A DNA stretch of 64,000 bases from UBA6522 sp965221035 (GCA_965221035.1 OZ244860.1:310001-374000), one strand, 5' to 3'; positions 17,102 through 26,581 are shown, numbered from the stretch's first letter. A program made the numbers and translations. The notes: generated by a model from the sequence alone, not told the origin.

Positions 17102-20083
17102 ATGATGCGTTCACTGGTACTTTTTTCCGGACTCGCGGTCGTTGCCACGACCGCTCAGGAATCCGCGGGACAGGCATCGTCGGACGATGGGCTGGTCATC
17201 GAGCAGATCATCGTCACGGCCACCCGTCGCGAGGAGTCCATCACCGACGTGCCCCTCGCCGTTTCAGCTTATGACGCGGAGCGCATCGAGCTCAGCCGAG
17301 TGACGGACATCATGGAACTGATGCGTATCGCACCGAGCTTCCACGTTGCCTCCGGACAGGCGGAATCGGTCGGCGTCACGGCAAGGATTCGGGGCGTCGG
17401 CACCAACAGCGACAATCCGGGGCTGGAATCTTCGGTCGGCATGTACGTGGACGGTGTGTACCGCAACCGGGCCACGGTCGGCTTCACCGAACTGGGGGCG
17501 ATCGAACGCATCGAGGTTCTCCGCGGACCACAGGGCACGCTGTTTGGACGCAACAGTTCGGCCGGTGTCGTCAGCATCATCACCGCGCTCCCGGATCCCG
17601 ACGGATCGGGTTATGCCGACGTTACCGTCGGCTCACACGGCACCAACCGGGTCGAGGCCGGTGTCAGCGGCGGCATCGGACAGGATGCCTCGGCCCGCCT
17701 GGACGCGGTGTTCTTCCAGCGCGACGGCTTTCTGGAGGACGTGAACTACGACCGCAGGTTCAATAATCGCAACCGAACGTTCTTGCGCGGCCAGATGGTC
17801 TTTGAACCCTCCGACACGGTCCGTCTCCGGCTCATCGGCGACTACAGCGACCGGGACGAGAACTGCTGCGCGGCGGTAGGCCTGATCGAAGGGCCCACAG
17901 CGGCCGCGGTCCAGCAGATCGCGCAATTACAGACCCAGAATCCGAATACCGTGGGCATCGCGTTCGATCCCTATGCTCGGGGGGCGACGGTCACGGAAAC
18001 CTCCGGGTACTACCAGTCCGTCAAGGAAGGCGGCGTTTCCCTCGAAATCGACGCCGACTTGCCGGCTGCCCGCTTCGTGAGCGTGACGGCGGCGCGTGAC
18101 TGGGAAACGGCCCGCCAGATGGATATCGACTTTTCCACGATGAGCCTGGGCGAGAGGCCTCACGGGGAATTCAAGCTGGGCTTTGAAACGTTCACCCAGG
18201 AAATTCGTTTCAACGGCCAGTCCGGCCCTCTGGACTGGCTGGTGGGCGCCTACTATGCGGACGAGCGCCTGCCGTATCAGGATGCCCTGGATTTCGGCAT
18301 CGGTTACAGCCCCTATGCCAACGGCATTGCCGGTGTAGCCGCGGCCGGGATCGGCGCCGGGTTCGACGGATTCAGCCAACTGGCCCAGCTCGACGCGCTG
18401 GGTGCCGGCGCGACCGGAATAGCCCAGGGGGCCGCCGGATTGTCCACCGGGCTTTCTGGACTGTCCGACGGACTGGCCAAACTGACCGCAGGGCTTGCGC
18501 CGTTCGCGCCGCTTCTGCCACCCGGATTGTCGTTGCCGACGGCGCCCGCGATCCCGATGGCGCCAACGCTGGCGGCTACGTTGCCGTCCTTCCCGGGCTT
18601 TCCGTTCAATCCCTGGCCCGGCTACGAGCAACTCGCCGCCGGTGCCACTCTTTACGGGGGCGGTGCAAGGGATTCATACGAACAGGAATCCGAGTCGTGG
18701 GCGCTGTTCACCCACAACTCTCTGGAACTGCAGAACGACTTCGAGTTGACTCTGGGATTGCGCTACACGGTTGAAGACAAGTCCATGACCGCGAACCTGG
18801 TTTCGACGGACCAGGTATGTCTGCCGTTCAGCCAACAGTTCCTCGGTTCGCTGCAAGCCAACCAGGCGTATCTCGGCGGCGTGGGCGCCTACGCCCAGGG
18901 ATTGGGAGCCTATGCCGCACAGCTTCAGTCATTGTCCATTCCGACAATGGAACTGCAGGCGTTCGCCGACCAGCTGAACCAGCTCGCAGCGGCTCTTCCG
19001 CCGGAGTTGGCGGGCCAACTGCCGCCGGGACTGGACCAGCAGCTGGCGGGTCTTGTACAGGGCGCCCGACAGCTCGAAGGCGCGGTGACCGGAATTCGGA
19101 CGGGAGCCGCACAATTGCTTCCGGGGCTGCCGCAAGTGGTTGCGGGTGGACAGCAACTGCTGACGGACCCCGCCCTGGCCCAGGGATTGGGCACGATTGT
19201 GGCGCTGGGCTGCAACCCCTTCTCCGACCCGACCCGGGACGGCACCTATATCGGCCAGCTCGACGAAGACCAGGTGACAGGCACGTTGCGGCTGTCTCGA
19301 AGCATTGGCGACCATCTGGTGTACGGCGGGTATTCCCGGGGGTACAAGGCCGGCGGATTCAACATGGACCGCAGCGGTCTGACGAGCCCGATCCTGACGG
19401 CTCTGGCGGGTGCGCCCGCCCAGCCGAATATCGATGAGTGGGTTTTCCTTCCCGAGACCGTCGATACCTACGAAGTGGGGGCGAAGTTCAGCCTCGACGA
19501 CAGGCGGGCCCTTCTGGACATCAGCCTGTTCCAGGAGGATTTCGAGGGTTATCAGCTCACGGCGTTCAGGGGGTTCGCTTTCGAAGCGCTCAATGTCCCG
19601 CAGGTGACGTCCAAGGGTGTCGAGGTAGAGGCGCGCGGCGTGGTCAACAATGCGGTGGAGATCTTCGGTGGCGCGACCTACGCGGATGTGCGTTTCGGCG
19701 ATGACCCCGAGCACGGCTTTCGTGCCGGTCGCCAGTTGACTCACGCGCCGAAATGGACGGGCGTAGGCGGTGTCACGGTGCGCTTCCCCCTGGGACCCTT
19801 GATGGGCGGGTTTCACATCGACGCGCGTTACACTGGCGAGCACAATACCGGCGCGGACCTCAATCCTGTGAAGATGCAGGATGCCTACACGGTGGTCAAC
19901 GCCCGGCTGATCTTCAGCGGCGTGGGCGGGATGAGTCCCTGGACCGTGGATATCTGGGGGCAGAACATTACCGATGAAGAGTATGCGGCCACCATTTTTG
20001 ACGCGCCCCTGCAGACCGGCACGTTCAACGCCTTTATCGGAGACCCGCGGGTCTATGGCGTGAGTGTCCGCTACGATTTCTAG
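17102..20083 (+). CDS. TonB-dependent receptor with two large repeat-rich insertions
   Basis: 993-residue outer-membrane receptor. Signal peptide MMRSLVLFSGLAVVATTAQ, TonB-box region IEQIIVTATRREES, plug (RGVGTNSDNPGLESSVGMYV, EVLRGPQGTLFGRNSSAGV), then a barrel ending VYGVSVRYDF. The family norm is 700-850 residues. The excess is two low-complexity insertions, about 115 residues (DNA 18310-18665) and 135 residues (18825-19225), rich in Ala, Gly, Leu and Pro with repeated L-x-x-G spacing (GLSTGLSGLSDGLAKLTAGL). They fall in what should be extracellular loops on either side of a barrel hairpin. The ATG at 17102 follows GGGAGG by ten bases; MM gives a second option at 17105. Ends before a strong hairpin facing icmF. 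Confidence 0.93.
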   Translation: MMRSLVLFSGLAVVATTAQESAGQASSDDGLVIEQIIVTATRREESITDVPLAVSAYDAERIELSRVTDIMELMRIAPSFHVASGQAESVGVTARIRGVGTNSDNPGLESSVGMYVDGVYRNRATVGFTELGAIERIEVLRGPQGTLFGRNSSAGVVSIITALPDPDGSGYADVTVGSHGTNRVEAGVSGGIGQDASARLDAVFFQRDGFLEDVNYDRRFNNRNRTFLRGQMVFEPSDTVRLRLIGDYSDRDENCCAAVGLIEGPTAAAVQQIAQLQTQNPNTVGIAFDPYARGATVTETSGYYQSVKEGGVSLEIDADLPAARFVSVTAARDWETARQMDIDFSTMSLGERPHGEFKLGFETFTQEIRFNGQSGPLDWLVGAYYADERLPYQDALDFGIGYSPYANGIAGVAAAGIGAGFDGFSQLAQLDALGAGATGIAQGAAGLSTGLSGLSDGLAKLTAGLAPFAPLLPPGLSLPTAPAIPMAPTLAATLPSFPGFPFNPWPGYEQLAAGATLYGGGARDSYEQESESWALFTHNSLELQNDFELTLGLRYTVEDKSMTANLVSTDQVCLPFSQQFLGSLQANQAYLGGVGAYAQGLGAYAAQLQSLSIPTMELQAFADQLNQLAAALPPELAGQLPPGLDQQLAGLVQGARQLEGAVTGIRTGAAQLLPGLPQVVAGGQQLLTDPALAQGLGTIVALGCNPFSDPTRDGTYIGQLDEDQVTGTLRLSRSIGDHLVYGGYSRGYKAGGFNMDRSGLTSPILTALAGAPAQPNIDEWVFLPETVDTYEVGAKFSLDDRRALLDISLFQEDFEGYQLTAFRGFAFEALNVPQVTSKGVEVEARGVVNNAVEIFGGATYADVRFGDDPEHGFRAGRQLTHAPKWTGVGGVTVRFPLGPLMGGFHIDARYTGEHNTGADLNPVKMQDAYTVVNARLIFSGVGGMSPWTVDIWGQNITDEEYAATIFDAPLQTGTFNAFIGDPRVYGVSVRYDF

Positions 20084-20105
20084 GCGGTAGATTCTTCGTA
20101 ATCGG

Positions 20106-20140
20106 CATGGCCCGGCACCGCATCGCGGCGCCGGGCCATG
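20106..20140. terminator. Bidirectional terminator-like hairpin
   Basis: Perfect 11-base arms CATGGCCCGGC and GCCGGGCCATG enclose an inner CCGC-ATC-GCGG stem after one mismatch, giving a very stable hairpin. It lies between two convergent genes, 22 bases after the receptor stop and 16 before the icmF stop. There is no clear T-run on either side, so termination may be of the non-canonical GC-stem type. Confidence 0.65.
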
Positions 20141-20156
20141 TGGCTTCGGTTCCGGC

Positions 20157-23100
20157 CTACATGTTGCGGCGGTATTCGCCGCCCACGGCATAGAGCGCAT
20201 GGGAGATCTGGCCAAGCGAAGCGCACCTGACCGTGTCCATCAGCTCGGCGAATACATTGCCGCGCGCCCGCGCGGTTCGCTGAAGGCCTTCAAGCGCCGC
20301 GACTGACGATTCCGCGTGGGCGTCCTTGAACGCCCGGACATTGCCAATCTGAGCCTGCTTCTCTTGTTCCGTGGAGCGGATGAGTTCCCGGCCAAGGGAT
20401 TCGTCCTCCTGTCCGGCTTCGGGAAGGAAGGTGTTGACGCCGACGATGGGAAACGAACCGTCGTGCTTGCGGCTTTCGTAATGGAGGCTCTCGTCCTGGA
20501 TCCGTCCGCGCTGGTACATACGGTCCATGGCGCCAAGAACGCCTCCCCGCTCCGAAATTCGCTCGAATTCCTTGTATACGGCTTCCTCCACCAGGTCCGT
20601 CAGTTCATCGACGATGAACGAACCCTGCAAGGCGTTTTCGCAGTAGTTGAGTCCCAGTTCCCTGGCGATGATCAACTGGATGGCCACGGCTCGGCGCACG
20701 GAATGCTCGGTGGGAGTCGTGATGGCCTCGTCGAAGGCGTTGGTGTGGAGGCTGTTGCAGTTGTCCAGGAGGGCGTAGAGCGCCTGTAGCGTGGTGCGGA
20801 TGTCGTTGAAGGAGATCTCCTGGGCATGCAGGCTGCGGCCGGAGGTCTGGATGTGGTACTTGAGCATCTGGCTGCGGGCGTTGGCGCCGTAGCGTTCGCG
20901 CATGGCGCGGGCCCAGATGCGCCGGGCCACCCGGCCGATGACGGCGTATTCCGGGTCCATGCCATTGGAGAAGAAGAAGCTCAGGTTGGGAGCGAAATCG
21001 TCGACAGCCATTCCGCGGGCCAGGTAGTACTCGACGATGGTGAAGCCGTTGGCCAGCGTGAAGGCAAGCTGGCTGATGGGGTTCGCGCCAGCCTCGGCGA
21101 TGTGGTAGCCGCTGATCGACACGCTGTAGTAGTTGCTGACGCGGTGGTCGATGAAATACTGCTGCACGTCGCCCATCATCTTCATGGCGAATTCGGTAGA
21201 GAAGATGCAGGTGTTCTGGGCCTGGTCCTCCTTGAGGATGTCCGCCTGCACCGTGCCCCGGACCGATGCCAGGGTGGCGGCGCGAATCTTGCCGTAGGTC
21301 TCGGCGGGGACGAGCCGGTCGCCCGAAATGCCGAGCAGGCCGAGGCCCAGCCCGTCGTTGCCGGTAGGCAGGTCGCCCGCGTAGCGGGGCCGTTCCCGGT
21401 CGGCGAACCAGGTTTCGATCCGCCTTTGCGCCCCGGTCCATCCGCCCGATTCCCGCAGGTGCTTTTCCACCTGCTGGTCGATGGCGGCGTTCATGAAGAA
21501 CGCCAGGATCATCGGTGCCGGGCCGTTGATGGTCATGGACACTGACGTCGCCGGATCACAGAGATCGAAGCCCGAATAGAGTTTCTTCATGTCGTCCACG
21601 GTAGCGATGGAGACACCCGAGTTGCCGACCTTTCCGTAGATGTCGGGACGCTCGTCGGGATCCTCTCCGTACAGCGTCACCGAATCGAACGCCGTTGACA
21701 GTCGAGAAGCCTCGTGCCCGCGCGCCAGGTAGTGGAAGCGCCGGTTGGTCCTTTCAGGAGTGCCCTCGCCGGCAAACATTCGGGTGGGTTCCTCCGCCGC
21801 GCGTCGGTAGGGATAGACGCCAGCCGTGTAGGGATAGGACCCGGGCAGGTTCTCCTTCAACAGAAACCTGAGCCGGTCGCCCCAGCTCCGCTGGTTTGGA
21901 ACGGCGATCTTGGGGATGTTCAGGCCGCTCAGGGATTGCCGGTAGTTGCTGCCTGTCACCTCCCTGCCGCGTACCTGGTAGCTGTAGCGCTCGTTCCGTG
22001 TTGCCGTCCTGCGTTCAGGCCACGACCCGAGCAGGTCGGCCGCTTCCGCGCCGAGTTCGTCGAGCGTTTCCTGGTAGCGGCGTCGCAGCGCGGCTGTCGA
22101 AGGATCCGACCCGTCCTTGAGAGCGGCCTGGCAAAATCCTTCGCAGGGTTCGGGCAACTCGGCATCACCGAGTTCCCGTAGCGCTTCATGGATGTGCTGC
22201 AAGCGGCTCGCCGCCTTCGCCCGGACCGTTACGGATTCATTGATGGCCCGTCCCTGCTCGCTGATCTCGGCGAGATACCGGATTCGGTGGCCGGGGATGA
22301 GCCCAAGCGCCCGCGGGTGTTCGGCAGGGGGCTTCAACCCGGGATCCCACTTGGCGGGGTCCAGCGAGAGCTTGGTGGCGACACGCCGGCAGAGTTCGAT
22401 GAACATTCGGGTGAGTCCGGGATCGCCGAACTGGCTGGCGATGGTCGGGTAGACAGGGATGTCTTCGTCGGCGATATCGAACCGCAGCCGGTTTCTCTTC
22501 CACTGTTTGCGCACGTCCCTGAGTGCGTCCTCGGCGCCGCGCTGGTCGTACTTGTTGAGCACGACGAGGTCCGCGTAGTCGAGCATGTCGATCTTCTCGA
22601 GCTGGCTGGCGGCGCCGTAATCCGCGGTCATGACGTACACCGGAAAGTCCACCAGGTCCACAATCCCGGTGTCACTCTGACCGATACCGGCGGTCTCCAC
22701 CAGCACCAGGTCGAACCCGAGCGACTGCAGGAAGAGAATCTGGTCGCCCAGCACGGAACTGGTCGAGAGGTGCCGACGGCGGGTGGCCATGGAACGCATG
22801 AAGATCCTGGGCGAGCGTAGCGAATTCATGCGAATGCGGTCGCCCAGCAAGGCACCGCCGGTCCGCCGGCGCGTCGGGTCCACCGCGAGAACCGCCACGC
22901 GCCTGTTCGGGAAGCTGGCGAGCATGCGGTTGAGGATCTCGTCGGTGACGCTGCTCTTGCCCGCGCCGCCGGTACCGGTGATGCCGATCACCGGGACCGC
23001 GCTGGCTTCGTCGCTCCAGCGTTGGCGCAGCTCGGCCAGTTCGCCATCGCCGTACAGGCCGTTCTCGATGGCGGAGATCGTGCGAGCCACGGCCACCTCG

Positions 23101-23627
23101 TCATGCAGGGTCTGCGCGGCCTTTGAAGCGGGGGAGGCTGCAACGATGCGACGGTTCCGGGTCCGACCGACCAGGTCGCCGATCATGGCCTCAAGCCCCA
23201 TGGACATGCCGTCGTTGGGGTGGTAGATGCGTTCCACCCCGTACGCCATGAGTTCCCTGATCTCGTCCGGCGTGATGGTGCCGCCACCGCCGCCGAATAC
23301 GCGGATATGCTCGGCGCCGCACTCCCGGAGCCGGTCGATCATGTAACGGAAGTACTCGATGTGTCCGCCCTGGTAGGAGCTCACGGCGATACCGTCGGCG
23401 TCCTCCTGAATCGCGGCGCGAACGATCTCGTCCACGCCGCGATTGTGACCAAGATGCACCACTTCCGTGCCATGGGACTGGATCAGCCGCCGCATGACGT
23501 TGATCGCCGCGTCGTGACCGTCGAACAGTGACGCTGCGGTGACAAACCGCAGTGGCGGGCCGGCGTCATTCGCCGGGGCACCCCGGGGTTTACCGGGTTC
23601 GGGCGGGCGTTTCGGAACCGCGATCAT
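20157..23627 (-). CDS. icmF: Fused acyl-CoA mutase with G-protein chaperone (IcmF)
   Basis: 1156-residue cytoplasmic adenosylcobalamin enzyme of the IcmF type, which interconverts isobutyryl-CoA and n-butyryl-CoA and, in some members, pivalyl- and isovaleryl-CoA. Domain order is diagnostic: N-terminal B12-binding domain (about 26-150; cobalt-ligand histidine in LFDGHDAAINV, His38), MeaB-like GTPase (about 210-480; Walker A GITGTGGAGKSS), linker, then the TIM-barrel mutase domain with EEPTRMFAGEGTPERTNRRF, ending with the small C-terminal helix region. Length matches complete IcmF proteins; no frameshift. It stands alone, converging on the TonB receptor. It could process branched acyl-CoA made by the E1/E2 enzymes nearby. 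Exact substrate preference is not certain. Confidence 0.95.
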   Translation of the reverse strand: MIAVPKRPPEPGKPRGAPANDAGPPLRFVTAASLFDGHDAAINVMRRLIQSHGTEVVHLGHNRGVDEIVRAAIQEDADGIAVSSYQGGHIEYFRYMIDRLRECGAEHIRVFGGGGGTITPDEIRELMAYGVERIYHPNDGMSMGLEAMIGDLVGRTRNRRIVAASPASKAAQTLHDEVAVARTISAIENGLYGDGELAELRQRWSDEASAVPVIGITGTGGAGKSSVTDEILNRMLASFPNRRVAVLAVDPTRRRTGGALLGDRIRMNSLRSPRIFMRSMATRRRHLSTSSVLGDQILFLQSLGFDLVLVETAGIGQSDTGIVDLVDFPVYVMTADYGAASQLEKIDMLDYADLVVLNKYDQRGAEDALRDVRKQWKRNRLRFDIADEDIPVYPTIASQFGDPGLTRMFIELCRRVATKLSLDPAKWDPGLKPPAEHPRALGLIPGHRIRYLAEISEQGRAINESVTVRAKAASRLQHIHEALRELGDAELPEPCEGFCQAALKDGSDPSTAALRRRYQETLDELGAEAADLLGSWPERRTATRNERYSYQVRGREVTGSNYRQSLSGLNIPKIAVPNQRSWGDRLRFLLKENLPGSYPYTAGVYPYRRAAEEPTRMFAGEGTPERTNRRFHYLARGHEASRLSTAFDSVTLYGEDPDERPDIYGKVGNSGVSIATVDDMKKLYSGFDLCDPATSVSMTINGPAPMILAFFMNAAIDQQVEKHLRESGGWTGAQRRIETWFADRERPRYAGDLPTGNDGLGLGLLGISGDRLVPAETYGKIRAATLASVRGTVQADILKEDQAQNTCIFSTEFAMKMMGDVQQYFIDHRVSNYYSVSISGYHIAEAGANPISQLAFTLANGFTIVEYYLARGMAVDDFAPNLSFFFSNGMDPEYAVIGRVARRIWARAMRERYGANARSQMLKYHIQTSGRSLHAQEISFNDIRTTLQALYALLDNCNSLHTNAFDEAITTPTEHSVRRAVAIQLIIARELGLNYCENALQGSFIVDELTDLVEEAVYKEFERISERGGVLGAMDRMYQRGRIQDESLHYESRKHDGSFPIVGVNTFLPEAGQEDESLGRELIRSTEQEKQAQIGNVRAFKDAHAESSVAALEGLQRTARARGNVFAELMDTVRCASLGQISHALYAVGGEYRRNM

Positions 23628-23701
23628 CTCGTCCGCTCGATCCTGACCTCGCGTGGGTTCAAAGCCGGGACATCACCACCTGGAAGGCGTTGGGGTCGGC
23701 G

Positions 23702-24136
23702 CTACTCCGGCACAATGCTCAGGTTCCTGAAGTGCGCGACCGTTCCCGGGCCGATCCAGAGGGCGATGGCGCCGCCCTGTCCCGCCAGTTTCAGATCGTT
23801 GACCAGCAGGGTGGGCTGTTCGTTGCCGTGAAGGTAAAGGCGGGCTCTCTCCCCTTCGACCTCGAGCCGGAATCGGGTCCACTCGCCCTGGGTATTGTGA
23901 AATTCCAGCGACGCGAGGTCGCTCAGGTCAATTTCCTGGGCGACCGCGCTGCCGCATAAGAAAAGGGTTGCCAGCCAGGCCGCCGCCAAAGTTCTGCGTC
24001 GGGCGGCGCCGGTAGTCGGGACACCGGTGCCACCGTCGGTCGTAAGCCGGGCGCCACCATCGGCCATCAGCCGAACGGTGCCGTCGGTCATCGGCCGAAC
24101 GACACCGTCGGTCATCGGAATATTCGCGCAGGTCAT
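23702..24136 (-). CDS. Small membrane/secreted protein with N-terminal octapeptide repeats
   Basis: 144-residue protein of unknown function. ATG 24136 is chosen because AAGGAG lies eight bases upstream. Residues 7-38 are four near-repeats of eight residues (PMTDGVVR, PMTDGTVR, LMADGGAR, LTTDGGTG). Then RRRTLAAAWLATLFLCGSAVAQ is a signal-peptide or anchor segment unusually far from the N-terminus. The C-terminal 75 residues (WTRFRLEVEGERARLYLHGN, GGAIALWIGPGTVAHFRNLS) look like the last half of a DUF1080 / concanavalin-like beta-sandwich, as found in sugar-binding hydrolases. It is downstream of a TonB receptor on the same strand, separated by a GC hairpin. Perhaps a truncated domain retained as a small periplasmic protein. 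Confidence 0.7.
   Translation of the reverse strand: MTCANIPMTDGVVRPMTDGTVRLMADGGARLTTDGGTGVPTTGAARRRTLAAAWLATLFLCGSAVAQEIDLSDLASLEFHNTQGEWTRFRLEVEGERARLYLHGNEQPTLLVNDLKLAGQGGAIALWIGPGTVAHFRNLSIVPE
24023..24118 (-). repeat. 24-bp tandem repeat, four units, in coding sequence
   Basis: Four units of 24 bases encode the octapeptides described in the host gene. Units share the core CACCGTCGGTC / ATCGGCC on the plus strand and diverge toward the 3' side of the gene, as expected for slippage expansion followed by decay. The period keeps the frame. Confidence 0.7.
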
Positions 24137-24166
24137 TTTGCCGTCTCCTTCAAGTCCCGTGACAAA

Positions 24167-24193
24167 CGGCCCGCCCCGGCGGGGGGCGGGCCG
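24167..24193 (-). terminator. GC-rich hairpin between TonB receptor and small gene
   Basis: Perfect 11-base arms CGGCCCGCCCC and GGGGCGGGCCG with loop GGCGG, 28 bases after the receptor stop codon (reading leftward). There is no U-run, so it may act as an mRNA-stabilising stem or attenuator that lowers expression of the downstream small gene rather than a full terminator. Confidence 0.55.
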
Positions 24194-24220
24194 CTTACCC
24201 TCTCGCCACGGCAACGGGGA

Positions 24221-26485
24221 TCAGAAGTACCACTGCCCCTGCAGCGCGAGCTGCCGTGGCCGCTTCAAGAGGGCGAAGTGTGCCAGGTTGCCCGCCAGCG
24301 GATTGGACGCGTTCCATTCCTTGACATACACGTTGTTCAGATTGCGGCCCACCAACGCGACTCGCCAGCGACCGTCCGCTTCTCCCACGCCGATGCGGCC
24401 GTCGAGCATCGAGTAGGAATCCTGGTACGTGTTCGGATCCGCGTTGGAGTTGATGACGTACTCGGTGGTGAAGAACACGTCCGCCCGCCAGAAGAACTCC
24501 AGGTTGTTCTGCAGCGGACGGCTGTAGTTCAGTCCGATCGTGCCGGAGTTGTCGGGGGCGAATTGCAACGGCGTGCCGGACTGGTCCTGGATGCCGTTTA
24601 CGCAACCTTGTGCTTCGGTTTGCATCGGATAACAGGCACCCGTCTCGAAGACGTCGAAATTTGCGTCCAGCAGGCTAAGGTAGGCGCTGACGGTGAGATT
24701 CTCGGTCGCGGCCCAGTCGAAATCCACCTCCAGGCCCTGGGATAGCGCCGACCCGGCATTCTGGGTCACAAACGCCAGCGCGGCAGCGTCGAACGTGGCG
24801 ACCTGCAGGTTGTCGATCTCGCTGCGAAACAGGGCCAGATTCAACCGTGCCGCGCCTTCGGCCAGGATGGTCTTGGCGCCTAGCTCGTATGCGACGACAT
24901 TCTCGGCGTTGATTGGACGGTCCTGCGCGGCAACGGCCGGCTGGTGGTTGTTCGCCCCGGCCTTGAAACCTTTCTTGTAGCTGGCGTAGAGCATTCTGTT
25001 GTCGTCGGGAAACCATTCGGCCGTGATAGAGGGCTGGAAGGCCGATTCGGTGTACTGTTGGTTGCTTACAAAGGTCATGCCCGCGTTCTGCGGGTTGTCC
25101 CGCCAAGGTCGTGTGGCGTCTACCATGACTCGCCAGTCTTGCGCGTAGACATTCACCTTCTCGACTTCGGTGTATCGTCCGGCCAGCTTCAGGTTGACGG
25201 CATCGCCCGCTTGAAATTCGACCTCGCCAAATGCTGCCCAGGAATCGCCGTCCTCGTTGTTGTCCCTTACGACAAGCATGGCCATTGGGGAATTGGGGAA
25301 TAACGAATTCCGTGTGAAGTTGATGTTGGAGTTCGAATCCATGTACACGCCTGCGAGCCAGCTCACGGGTCCGTCTGCATTCGAGGTAAAACGCAATTCC
25401 TGGCTGAACTGGTCGTATTCTTCGACGAAATTCGCGACGCCGAAGTCGGTTTCGCTGTGGGACGGGTCCGCGAAGAACATGTTGGTGAAATCGTAGTAGG
25501 CGGTGATCGAGTTCACTGTGAAGGCATCGAGGTCCCAGTCGATTCCGAGCATCGACGAGGTCATCTCGAAATCGTAAAAGTTGTTGTCACCCGGGGTGAC
25601 AAACAGGTTGCCCACGCCGATGAAGAAATTCTCGGGATGATTCGCCGGGTCGGCCCAACTCGATCGCGTTTCGTTGAAGATACAGTCCTCGAGGTTCGGG
25701 TCGATCACTGCGGCCCATGCGGGCGAGCAGTTGATGGTCTGGGTATTGCGGCCCTCCCAGAAGACATTCATGGTTTCGAGCTTTGCAAACACCTCGACGT
25801 TTTCGGCTGGGTTCCAGACCGCGCTGATTCGCGCCAGTTCGTCCTCCTGCGTCGGTTCCTTGCGCCCGTTGGCCATATTGTTGACCCAGCCGTCCAGGCG
25901 GCGCACCTTGGCAGCGGCGCGGACGCCGAAGGTGTCGCTGAGGGGGCCGCCCACGGCGGCGGTGAACGCGGTCTCGTCGTGCTCGAACTCCTGGTAGAGA
26001 TCAATGTAGCCCTCGAATTCGTTGCCGGGGCGGCGGGACGTGACATTGATGGCGCCGGCCGTGGCGTTCTTGCCGAGGTACGTCGGCTGCGGGCCCTTCA
26101 GCACTTCGAGCCGTTCGACATCCAGGTAGGCGATGCGCGTGCCCCGCGCGCGCCCCCAGTAGACACCGTCGATGTAGAACGGCGCCGAGTTCTCGAAGCC
26201 GAAATTGCCGCTGGACTGGCCGACGCCGCGGATGAAGGCGTTGTCGTTCATGCCGCCCTGGGCGATGTTGACGCCCGGAATGTTCATGTCGTAGAAGTTG
26301 GTGATGGAGTAGTCCGTCAGCAGGACGCCGTCCACCGTCGTGATGGCCAGCGGCACTTCCTGCAGGGATTCCTCCCGCTTGGTCGCGGTGACGACGATTT
26401 CCTCAAGCTGCTGGCCTGCGGCGGGCAGCGCGAGGGCGCCGGCTCCGGCGGCCAGGATCAGCAAACGGATGCAGCGAATATTCAT
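24221..26485 (-). CDS. TonB-dependent receptor
   Basis: 754-residue outer-membrane receptor with signal peptide (to about residue 25, ALPAAGQ), TonB-box LEEIVVTATKREESL, plug (GVGQSSGNFGFENSAPFYI, EVLKGPQPTYLGKNATAG) and a barrel ending RQLALQGQWYF. These features match the large iron-complex/sugar-type receptor group. Its upstream region has two TGT-N3-ACA sites and a promoter nearly identical to that of the receptor at 29158, so the two are probably co-regulated. The small repeat protein follows downstream. Ligand unknown; in context, possibly a sulfated or aromatic organic compound. Confidence 0.93.
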   Translation of the reverse strand: MNIRCIRLLILAAGAGALALPAAGQQLEEIVVTATKREESLQEVPLAITTVDGVLLTDYSITNFYDMNIPGVNIAQGGMNDNAFIRGVGQSSGNFGFENSAPFYIDGVYWGRARGTRIAYLDVERLEVLKGPQPTYLGKNATAGAINVTSRRPGNEFEGYIDLYQEFEHDETAFTAAVGGPLSDTFGVRAAAKVRRLDGWVNNMANGRKEPTQEDELARISAVWNPAENVEVFAKLETMNVFWEGRNTQTINCSPAWAAVIDPNLEDCIFNETRSSWADPANHPENFFIGVGNLFVTPGDNNFYDFEMTSSMLGIDWDLDAFTVNSITAYYDFTNMFFADPSHSETDFGVANFVEEYDQFSQELRFTSNADGPVSWLAGVYMDSNSNINFTRNSLFPNSPMAMLVVRDNNEDGDSWAAFGEVEFQAGDAVNLKLAGRYTEVEKVNVYAQDWRVMVDATRPWRDNPQNAGMTFVSNQQYTESAFQPSITAEWFPDDNRMLYASYKKGFKAGANNHQPAVAAQDRPINAENVVAYELGAKTILAEGAARLNLALFRSEIDNLQVATFDAAALAFVTQNAGSALSQGLEVDFDWAATENLTVSAYLSLLDANFDVFETGACYPMQTEAQGCVNGIQDQSGTPLQFAPDNSGTIGLNYSRPLQNNLEFFWRADVFFTTEYVINSNADPNTYQDSYSMLDGRIGVGEADGRWRVALVGRNLNNVYVKEWNASNPLAGNLAHFALLKRPRQLALQGQWYF

Positions 26486-26552
26486 GGTCTGTTCTCCCCT
26501 CTATTTTCCAATTCGGGTAAGCAGGAAGCTGAACGTGAGTTAGAGCGTGTAA

Positions 26553-26581
26553 TCTGTACTACAAAATATGACAAATAACAA
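26553..26581 (-). promoter_or_regulatory. Putative sigma-70 promoter of TonB receptor, overlapped by operator
   Basis: On the minus strand TTGTTA (26576-26581) and TACAGA (26553-26558) are spaced by 17 bases. The -10 overlaps the TGT-ACT-ACA site (26555-26563), so a bound protein would block polymerase. The same arrangement, with an identical 19-base segment covering the -35, occurs upstream of the receptor at 29158. Confidence 0.5.

Noticed and set aside
18929..20215. 428-codon minus-strand open frame under the TonB receptor
   Set aside because: Antisense shadow of a clear barrel domain; no recognisable motifs or ribosome-binding site.
24023..24118. CRISPR or intergenic repeat array
   Set aside because: The units are contiguous with no spacers and encode an in-frame octapeptide, so this is a coding tandem repeat.
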